The notes under the pieces are model-generated. The model worked only from the letters and a program-made list of their open reading frames with translations. It was not told where the DNA came from and did not search any database. From assembly GCA_025061865.1 (NCBI GenBank), contig JANXAA010000183.1:1-5191 (forward strand): a stretch of DNA of 5,191 nt, given 5' to 3'. Positions 1 to 5,191 of this stretch are shown here, piece by piece. A program made the position numbers and the translations under genes. The stretch is from Acidobacteriota bacterium (lineage in GTDB: Bacteria; Acidobacteriota; HRBIN11). Within the stretch, counting starts at the first letter, position 1. Each line of letters begins with the position of its first letter.

Positions 1-729
1 CAACCGATGGACGAGCCGCCTACTCCGACCCCCCCGGACACGTTGGAAACCTACATCGAGACGGCCTTTCGAGAGCGGCCCCAGTTGGTCGCTATCCAAG
101 CCCAGTTGGACGCGGCCCAGTATCAATACCGGGCCGCTCTCAACCAGCGGCTCCCGCAGTTAAACCTGGTCGCTACCTACAGCTGGGCGGGTCTGGGCGG
201 GGACCAGCGGATCTTGGATTTCAGTCGAGGCCTTTCGAATGTTACGGTCCTGCGGGTCATCCCCGGGAGCGCTTTGGACTCCCTCCATCAAGTCCTGGGC
301 GGTAAGTATCCGACGTGGTCGATTGGCCTCCAATTGGCTTGGCCCCTGAGGGACTCGGCGACCCGAGGTCTCTTGCTCTGGACGGAAGCCCAACTCCAGA
401 CAGCCCGCATCGAGTTAGAACGCCAGCGTCAGAACATCGTCCTCCAGGTCCGGAACGCCTACCGTGACTTGATTGCAGCCCAGCAGAGCTACGAGGCGGC
501 CCAGGCTTCCGTCCGGCTCCAGCGGGAGAAACTGGACGCCGAGCAGAAAAAGCTGGAACTCGGCCTGAGTACGAACTTCATCGTCCTGCAGTATCAGAAC
601 GACCTGGCCTTAGCCGAACAGCAACTCCTTCAGTCGCAAGTCAATTACGCCAAGGCGTGGGCCCAGCTCCAGCGGGCTATCGGCCGGTTCCAGCCCGAGC
701 AGGTCCTCCAGATGTATGCTCGTCCCTAA
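1..729 (+). CDS. TolC-family outer-membrane efflux protein, C-terminal part (5' end outside window)
   Basis: This is the C-terminal half of an outer-membrane efflux protein (OEP/TolC family). Such proteins form trimeric channels across the outer membrane and periplasm and work with an inner-membrane pump and an adaptor protein. The frame is open from base 1, and the first ATG (base 7) falls just before a helix, so the real start lies upstream and this ATG is probably internal. Numbered from that ATG: a helix from about residue 13 to 50, a beta strand at PQLNLVATYSW, and a second strand-and-turn at WSIGLQLAWPLRD (from W104) followed by the typical TRG. A long heptad-rich helix pair follows, with the hallmark GLSTNF turn at 186-191 and a closing YAKAWAQLQRAIGRF. 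The repeated helix/strand/helix design matches the second OEP repeat. No pump or adaptor gene follows, so any partner would lie upstream. The specific substrate cannot be told. Confidence 0.9.
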   Translation, partial: QPMDEPPTPTPPDTLETYIETAFRERPQLVAIQAQLDAAQYQYRAALNQRLPQLNLVATYSWAGLGGDQRILDFSRGLSNVTVLRVIPGSALDSLHQVLGGKYPTWSIGLQLAWPLRDSATRGLLLWTEAQLQTARIELERQRQNIVLQVRNAYRDLIAAQQSYEAAQASVRLQREKLDAEQKKLELGLSTNFIVLQYQNDLALAEQQLLQSQVNYAKAWAQLQRAIGRFQPEQVLQMYARP

Positions 730-734
730 GGGGT

Positions 735-783
735 GCAGGCGTCCTCGGCTGGGGCGAGGTGTGGGTGCAGAGCCGAGGCCTGC
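735..783 (+). terminator. Candidate transcription-end hairpin after the TolC-like gene
   Basis: The inverted repeat starts five bases after the TolC stop codon. Arm gcaggc (735-740) pairs with gcctgc (778-783), and ctcggct (744-750) pairs with agccgag (771-777). This gives 13 Watson-Crick pairs with one 3-base bulge (741-743) and a 20-base loop. The position suits a transcript-end structure. No run of T follows, so it is not a classic intrinsic terminator. It could protect the 3' end of the messenger or belong to a larger structured RNA. Confidence 0.35.
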
Positions 784-796
784 GGACCTTGAATCC

Positions 797-813
797 CGCA
801 GAATTTATCTGCG
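797..813 (+). repeat. Small inverted repeat (6-bp stem, 5-base loop)
   Basis: The arm cgcaga (797-802) pairs perfectly with tctgcg (808-813) around an AT-only loop, attta. It lies 13 bases after the larger hairpin and between the two copies of the 9-base repeat gaccttgaa. A stem this short could arise by chance. It is listed because it clusters with the other structured elements downstream of the TolC-like gene. Confidence 0.3.
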
Positions 814-1408
814 CAAGCCGCCGTAGACCTTGAACACTTAGGTCGGGGGCGAGGTCCGAGCGACCGACCGTAAGGGGGTAGGTCCCCAGTCAGCGGCCGA
901 GACTCACGTCCACGCCGTTCCCGTAGCGAACGCCCCCTGGGGCCTCGTCTGGGACGCTTGGACGCCGGCGAACTCGACGTTCGTTCTTAGGCGGCAAAGG
1001 CTGCCGCACCGCCTATGAGAGCCTGTACCTGCCGGGTCGCCGAAAATCGCCATACTCGGGTCCCCCCTACAAAGAAGCACTGCCCACGCTGACGGCCCAT
1101 CGCCTTCGCCGGGATGGCAGTCGAGCTGAGGTCGGGGACGGCCTTGCGCATGCGTCCAAGCGTTCGGGATCGTTGCCCGCCGGGGCCATAAGATTCGACA
1201 CCCGTGCTTCCTGGCGTCCCGTGGACTGCCTCCTCCAAAAACCGAGACGGGACTTCCCGGATATTAAAGCCCTTGAGATGAGGGACAAGGGAACCGGCTG
1301 TTGTAGGGACGACCTGGCAGGTCACACCTCCTCTCCCTCAGCGTCGAGGCCAGAGGGACTGGAACTCCTCCATCGCGAACAGGCGGGATAGCTTGGCCGG
1401 AACTTCCC

Positions 1409-1424
1409 CCATCGCCAGCGATGG
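1409..1424. promoter_or_regulatory. Perfect palindrome upstream of the peptidase gene, possible operator
   Basis: The two arms ccatcgc and gcgatgg are exact reverse complements around a 2-base centre (ca), 53 bases before the peptidase start codon. This is a common distance for a repressor or activator site that overlaps a promoter. A weak -10-like TACGAT at 1427-1432 follows directly, with no good -35 partner. No regulator gene is visible nearby, so a binding protein cannot be named. Confidence 0.25.
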
Positions 1425-1461
1425 CTTACGATTGGAGGGCAATCTGCCGAGATGTCTAATC

Positions 1462-1467
1462 GGAGGG
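1462..1467 (+). promoter_or_regulatory. Ribosome binding site of the S9 peptidase gene
   Basis: GGAGGG, inside cggagggag, lies 10 bases before the ATG at 1478. It is a strong Shine-Dalgarno match. It fixes the start at 1478, which is also where a well-formed signal peptide begins. Confidence 0.8.
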
Positions 1468-1477
1468 AGCGTGATCC

Positions 1478-3517
1478 ATGCGACAGACGTCTCGTCATCG
1501 ATGGCATCCGCTTGGCCTGACCCTCATTGTAGGGGGCCTAGCCATCGCCTCGGCCGTCCCTTCGCTCGCTTCGAAACCTCTCACGATTGACGACGTCCTG
1601 CAGTACCGTCCCATCAGTCAGGCCGTCCTATCCCCGGACGGTCGGACCATTGCCTTCGTCGTGGCCCGGGCCGACTTGAAGGAGAATCTCTTCAACACAG
1701 ACATCTGGGTCGTCGCCACGTCACCGGGCGCCGGGCCCGTCCAACTCACGAATGGGCCGAAGCGAGATGAGAACCCGAGGTGGTCGCCCGACAGCCGTCG
1801 CCTGGCCTTTTTGTCAAACCGGGACGGCAAAATGCAGGTCTGGCTAATCGCGCCGACCGGCGGGGAGGCGACCCGTCTGACGGACTCTCCGACGGACGTC
1901 GTCGACTTCCAGTGGTCGCCCGAGGGCTCGAAGATCGCCTACATTGCCCCGGAACCCGAAAGCGAGACTGAGAAGAAACGGAAGGAGGAGGAAGGCGATT
2001 ACGCCGTCGTAGACCAGGAATTCAGGCGAAACCGTTTGTACGTGATCGACATCGCTACAAAGGCGGTCCGGAACCTGACGCCCGATGCGCCGTACCATGT
2101 ACGCTCGATGGACTGGTCACCCGACGGGCGGCTTCTGGCCTTTTCGGCCCAGCCGACACCCAAAGTGCCCGATAGTCTTGCAACAGACGTCTACGTCATC
2201 CCAGCCGACGAGTCGGCTCCGCCCCGGAAGGTCGTGGACCGGCCGGGTCTCGACACGAATCCCCGCTGGTCTCCAGACGGCCGGTGGATTGCCTTTGAAT
2301 CCGGGGACGGGAAGGTCGACTGGACGGGGAACACGTATATCTGTCTCGTCTCGCCGACGGGCGGGGATATCCGGAACCTCACCCGCTCGTTGGACGAAGA
2401 AATTCAGGACTTCCTGTGGTCGCCCGACGGGCGGTGGATTTACTTCCTGGCCGGCCACAGGACCAGTAACCCCGTCTGGGCGGTGGAGGTTACCAAGAGT
2501 CAAGTGTTCCGCCTGCCGGGAGACGAGGACGTCTACACGTCTGTGAGTCTCTCTCGGGATGGCCGGACGATGGCCTTTCTCAGGCAAGACCTCCTGAATC
2601 CGCCAGACGTGTACGTGGCCGCCGTGACGGTCCGGGACGGCCGACCTCGATGGAGCGATGCCCGACGGGTCACTGACATGAATCCCCAGCTTCGAGAGTT
2701 CGCCTTTGGGGCCGTCGAAACTGTCCGATGGAAGAGCACGGACGGCCTGGACGTCGAGGGCCTGCTCGTGAAACCTGTCGGGTTTGAAACAGGCCGGCGG
2801 TACCCCCTCTTGGTCATTATTCACGGCGGGCCGGCCGGCGTGTTCAACCGGACCTTTAGCCTCCGGCGAGGCGTTTACCCGATTCAGGTCTTCGCCCAGG
2901 CGGGCTATCTCATATTTCTACCGAATCCCCGAGGGAGCGGGGCATACGGCGAGCGGTTTCGCAAGATGAACTTCCGCGACTGGGGCGGGAAGGATTACGA
3001 GGACATTATGACGGGCGTGCAGGCCCTCATCGACCGGGGCCTGGCCGACCCGGACCGGATGGGCGTCATGGGCTGGAGTTACGGGGGCTACATGACGGCC
3101 TGGGTCATCACGCAGACGGACCGCTTTAAGGCCGCTTCTGTCGGGGCTGGCGTGATAAATCTCTTGAGCATGTTTGGGACGACCGACATTCCGCCCTTCA
3201 TGGCTCACCACTTTGGCAAGCCCCCGTGGGAGGATAAGGCCATCTACCTGGAGCGGTCGGCCCTTTATCACATCGAGAAGGTCAAGACACCGACGCTCAT
3301 CCAGCACGGCGATAAGGACCTGCGGGTCCCGACCGCCCAGGCATGGGAGCTGTACACGGCCTTGAAAATGCGGGATGTGCCCGTTCAGTTCATCCTCTAT
3401 CCCCGGCAAGGCCACGGCATCGAGGAGCCCCGTCTGCTTCGGGCCGCCATGCGGCACAACCTGGAGTGGTTTGACCGATGGCTGAGAGGGCCGGGACATG
3501 AGCAGGTCGGCAGATAG
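1478..3517 (+). CDS. Exported S9-family peptidase (prolyl oligopeptidase/acylaminoacyl-peptidase type)
   Basis: This is a complete 679-residue serine peptidase of family S9, within the usual 600-700 residues. The start is supported by the site at 1462-1467 and by a signal peptide: basic n-region (R2, R6, R8), hydrophobic core about 12-28, and a likely cleavage after A31 (S-L-A|S). It should therefore act in the periplasm or outside the cell. The N-terminal half is a TolB/PD40-like beta-propeller with seven repeats of the WSPDGR..AF type, starting near S52, S103, S147, S214, S265, S315 and S359. A charged Lys/Glu-rich insertion near residues 165-175 lengthens the third blade. From about 410 comes the alpha/beta-hydrolase domain, with oxyanion motif HGGP (449-452), nucleophile S534 in GWSYGGYM, D614 in DKDLRVP and H646 in GHGI. 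By family it cleaves short peptides, the propeller limiting access. Dipeptidyl-peptidase versus acylaminoacyl-peptidase activity cannot be decided. It appears to be monocistronic. Confidence 0.93.
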   Translation: MRQTSRHRWHPLGLTLIVGGLAIASAVPSLASKPLTIDDVLQYRPISQAVLSPDGRTIAFVVARADLKENLFNTDIWVVATSPGAGPVQLTNGPKRDENPRWSPDSRRLAFLSNRDGKMQVWLIAPTGGEATRLTDSPTDVVDFQWSPEGSKIAYIAPEPESETEKKRKEEEGDYAVVDQEFRRNRLYVIDIATKAVRNLTPDAPYHVRSMDWSPDGRLLAFSAQPTPKVPDSLATDVYVIPADESAPPRKVVDRPGLDTNPRWSPDGRWIAFESGDGKVDWTGNTYICLVSPTGGDIRNLTRSLDEEIQDFLWSPDGRWIYFLAGHRTSNPVWAVEVTKSQVFRLPGDEDVYTSVSLSRDGRTMAFLRQDLLNPPDVYVAAVTVRDGRPRWSDARRVTDMNPQLREFAFGAVETVRWKSTDGLDVEGLLVKPVGFETGRRYPLLVIIHGGPAGVFNRTFSLRRGVYPIQVFAQAGYLIFLPNPRGSGAYGERFRKMNFRDWGGKDYEDIMTGVQALIDRGLADPDRMGVMGWSYGGYMTAWVITQTDRFKAASVGAGVINLLSMFGTTDIPPFMAHHFGKPPWEDKAIYLERSALYHIEKVKTPTLIQHGDKDLRVPTAQAWELYTALKMRDVPVQFILYPRQGHGIEEPRLLRAAMRHNLEWFDRWLRGPGHEQVGR

Positions 3518-3767
3518 GCAGGGAGAAATCCCCGGGGTTGGCCGAGAGGGTCAAGGTCGCCCCATATCCGAACCGCCGGCCGCCATGGTAGCCAGAGGAC
3601 GCCGGCCCTGTCCTGCGTCGTCGACCTGGGGCAAGACCCGGACTTAGAGCCCCTTCTCGTCGTCACGTCAAGGCCCGGACGACGTAGAAAGTCTTCCGCG
3701 ACCCGCTGGACCCGAACCACGTCTTTAAAGCCGCCTCAGCGTGGCGACGGCGAAAAACGGCTCAGAA
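3518..3767. other. Convergent intergenic stretch, no recognisable gene
   Basis: These 250 bases lie between the peptidase stop and the 3' end of the nucleotidyltransferase-like remnant. Both strands are open for parts of the stretch but give low-complexity Arg/Pro-rich translations with no motif I recognise. A self-complementary ccccgggg (3530-3537) sits 12 bases after the peptidase stop. It has no loop or T-run and is not a convincing terminator. The stretch may hold further decayed coding DNA. Confidence 0.55.
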
Positions 3768-4076
3768 TCACAGGCCTCGGCAAAACATCTGGGTACCGGG
3801 TCGGCGTATAGAATGGTCTGAGTCCGACGCTGTTTCTCGAATCGCCTTGAGTTCCGGCCCTGCGCATATCGCATGCTGGATCAGGACGATTCCGCCCGCC
3901 TTTGGGACGTGCCCAAAGAAAGTGTTCTGGAGTCCCCTTCGAAACTCGGCCGACGTGTAAACGCTGTGATTCACGGGACGACCGACCTGGCAGACGGCTG
4001 GCCCCAGGTCGAGAAGCCGGTCCACATCCCGAGCCGGGCGTCTGGGACGGCGGGTTTGGGTCGTCGTGGGGTCCAT
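3768..4076 (-). pseudogene. Probable remnant of an MNT-type nucleotidyltransferase-domain protein (C-terminal part)
   Basis: An open frame of 102 codons starts at an ATG one base after the dehydrogenase stop (TGA-A-ATG). Residues 31-48, VGRPVNHSVYTSAEFRRG, followed by a hydrophobic GGIVLIQ at 61-67, resemble the C-terminal part of small nucleotidyltransferase-domain proteins (MNT/MinD-like and ArsR-nucleotidyltransferase fusions). There a GR.VNP.VYT.EEFR segment precedes F(L)..V...PKI.LIG. The catalytic N-terminal part (a GS..RG and D.D motif) is absent. Only a short stretch, ARDVDRLLDLGPAV, comes before the matching segment, as if the front had been deleted. By hand count about two thirds of third codon positions are G or C, less biased than the neighbouring genes, as expected for decay. 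The coupled start could instead mean a short expressed protein. The resemblance is from memory of the family, not from a search. Confidence 0.45.
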
Positions 4077-4077
4077 T

Positions 4078-5191
4078 TCAGTCCCCAAGTTGGGCCAGAC
4101 GTTCCGTGTCGATCTGGGCCCGCTGGAGGCGGCCACTGTAGTCGATGTAAACGGCCTTCCATTCCGAGAAGATGTCGAGGACTTGCGTACCGCCCTCCCG
4201 GTGGCCGTTACCTGTCTGCTTGACGCCCCCAAAAGGCAGATGGATCTCGGCCCCAATAGACGGCGCATTGATATACGTGATGCCTGCCTGAAGTTCCCGG
4301 ATGGCGACCATCGCATTGCGGACGTCTCGCGTATAGATGGCCGACGACAGGCCGTAGCGGACACCGTTGGCGATCTCGATGGCTTCGTCGAGGGTTTCGA
4401 AGGGGAGGACACAGACGACGGGGCCGAAGATCTCGTCCTGAGCGATCTTCATCGAGGGATGGACATCGGCAAAGACCGTCGGAGCATAGAAGTAGCCGTA
4501 CTTCAGGTCACCGTCCGTCCGCCGATAGCCGCCGCACATCAGGCGCGCTCCCTCCTGCTTACCGAGTTCGACGTATTGCTCGATCTTTCGAAGCTGGGCC
4601 TCGTTAATGATAGGCCCCATCTGCGTCTGGGGGTCCAGGCCGTTACCGACCCGCAGGGCCTTCGCCCGTTCGACAAAGGCGTCCAAGAACTTCGTGTAGA
4701 TGGCCTTATGAACGATCAGACGGCTAGCAGCCGTGCACCGCTGACCGCTTGTCCCGAAAGCGCCCCAGATACAGCCCTGGACGGCCAAGTCGAGGTCAGC
4801 GTCGTCCATGATGAGGATGGGGTTCTTGCCGCCCATCTCGAGGGAGACCCGCTTATAACCCCGGGCGCCGATTTCAGCGATGAGGCGACCGACCTCCGTC
4901 GAGCCCGTGAAGGCCAAGATGTCCGTCCCCGGATGCTCGCAGAGGGCCTGGCCCGCCTCCGGGCCGAAGCCGTGGACCAGATTCAGGACGCCCGGCGGCA
5001 GACCGCATGCCTCGAAGACCTTCACAAAGTGATGGGCCGTCAGGGGCGTCTCCTCGGAGGGCTTGAAGATGACGGTGTTGCCACACACGAGGGCCGGGAA
5101 AATTTTCCAGGACGGGACGGCCATCGGGAAGTTCCAGGCCGTGATGACGACGGCCACACCGACGGGGACCCGAATGCAGAAGGCCATCTTG
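4078..5191 (-). CDS. NAD-dependent aldehyde dehydrogenase (N-terminus outside window)
   Basis: This is the C-terminal 370 or so residues of an aldehyde dehydrogenase, which oxidises an aldehyde to the carboxylic acid with NAD(P)+ in the cytoplasm. The frame stays open through the right edge, and the first ATG (5187) lies inside the family fold, so roughly 120-130 N-terminal residues are missing. Numbered from that ATG: N19 (TAWNFP, transition-state Asn), K42 and E45 (FKPSEETP, cofactor binding), FTGSTEVG at 93-100, general base E117 (LEMGGKNP), nucleophile C151 (GQRCTA) and E252 (EIFGPV, cofactor positioning). The E117-C151 spacing of 34 equals that of ALDH2. E45, matching ALDH2 Glu195, favours NAD+ over NADP+. 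The C-terminal HLPFGGVKQTGNGHREGG and a tail ending in GRLQRAQID resemble semialdehyde dehydrogenases (alpha-ketoglutaric or aminoadipic semialdehyde types), but the substrate cannot be assigned. It is convergent with the peptidase gene. Confidence 0.93.
   Translation of the reverse strand, partial: KMAFCIRVPVGVAVVITAWNFPMAVPSWKIFPALVCGNTVIFKPSEETPLTAHHFVKVFEACGLPPGVLNLVHGFGPEAGQALCEHPGTDILAFTGSTEVGRLIAEIGARGYKRVSLEMGGKNPILIMDDADLDLAVQGCIWGAFGTSGQRCTAASRLIVHKAIYTKFLDAFVERAKALRVGNGLDPQTQMGPIINEAQLRKIEQYVELGKQEGARLMCGGYRRTDGDLKYGYFYAPTVFADVHPSMKIAQDEIFGPVVCVLPFETLDEAIEIANGVRYGLSSAIYTRDVRNAMVAIRELQAGITYINAPSIGAEIHLPFGGVKQTGNGHREGGTQVLDIFSEWKAVYIDYSGRLQRAQIDTERLAQLGD

Larger units (their letters stand above)
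730..1461. other. Long gene-free region between the TolC-like gene and the S9 peptidase gene
   Basis: No convincing gene is visible on either strand. All six frames are broken by stops or give arginine- and proline-rich translations with no motif I recognise. The region contains a strong inverted repeat at its left end, a small hairpin, a 9-base direct repeat (gaccttgaa at 785-793 and 826-834) and a perfect palindrome near its right end, listed separately. It must hold the promoter of the downstream peptidase gene, but I cannot place one with confidence. It could also contain decayed coding DNA or an unrecognised RNA. Confidence 0.6.

Noticed and set aside
785..797. tRNA T-arm-like ccttgaatccc
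   Set aside because: No acceptor stem, anticodon arm or CCA end can be found around it.
1311..1323. Short palindrome gacct-ggc-aggtc, and an 11-base match cgacctggcag at 1310-1320 and 3983-3993
   Set aside because: Five-base arms and a single 11-base match are close to what chance gives in a GC-rich window of this size. The second copy lies inside the remnant frame.
987..1325. Minus-strand open frame of 112 codons in the gap before the peptidase gene
   Set aside because: It begins with GTG only one base after an AGGAGG, too close for normal initiation. Its composition is unlike the real genes and no motif is recognisable. It is mentioned as a lead but not called a gene.
1432..1460. Promoter-like pair TTGGAG - 17 bases - TCTAAT before the peptidase gene
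   Set aside because: The spacing and the -10 match (5 of 6) are good. However, transcription would begin around 1467, inside or after the ribosome binding site, which would remove the site the gene needs.
3397..3720. Minus-strand open frame of 107 codons
   Set aside because: A third of it is antisense to the peptidase C-terminus and the rest gives no recognisable sequence. A decayed gene in 3518-3720 remains possible but cannot be supported.
3900..3918. 7-bp hairpin ctttggg/cccaaag in the convergent intergenic region
   Set aside because: It falls inside the nucleotidyltransferase-like frame (residues around FFGHVPK) and has no T-run on either strand, so it is more likely a coding coincidence than a terminator.
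3873..4223. Plus-strand open frame of 116 codons
   Set aside because: It lies antisense to the nucleotidyltransferase-like remnant and to the 3' end of the dehydrogenase gene, and it reads as Arg/Gly/Pro-rich with no motif.

Overview
The window is high-GC bacterial DNA. It points to a Gram-negative (diderm) organism, because it encodes the C-terminal part of a TolC-type outer-membrane efflux channel and a Sec-exported serine peptidase. Codon choice in the three real genes strongly favours C or G at the third position. The taxon cannot be fixed from the sequence. About a quarter of the window (two gaps of roughly 750 and 560 bases) holds no intact recognisable gene, which is loose packing for a bacterium.

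Layout: (1) 1-729, plus strand, the 3' part of a TolC/OEP-family channel that enters from the left edge. (2) 730-1477, a long gene-free stretch. It starts with a strong GC-rich inverted repeat just after the TolC stop and ends with a short perfect palindrome and a good Shine-Dalgarno site for the next gene. (3) 1478-3517, plus strand, a complete S9-family prolyl-oligopeptidase-type peptidase of 679 residues, with a signal peptide, seven propeller repeats and a full Ser/Asp/His triad. (4) 3518-4077, a convergent intergenic stretch. On its minus strand it carries what looks like a decayed C-terminal piece of an MNT-type nucleotidyltransferase-domain protein. (5) 4078-5191, minus strand, the C-terminal three quarters of an NAD-dependent aldehyde dehydrogenase that runs off the right edge.

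The three genes do not form one operon. TolC and the peptidase share a strand but lie about 750 bases apart, and the dehydrogenase is convergent. Nothing in the sequence links them in one pathway: one belongs to efflux or secretion, one to periplasmic peptide breakdown, one to cytoplasmic aldehyde oxidation. I see no CRISPR array, insertion sequence, tRNA, rRNA or new multi-gene system. The most interesting item is the nucleotidyltransferase remnant. The structured 730-820 region and the palindrome ahead of the peptidase gene come next.
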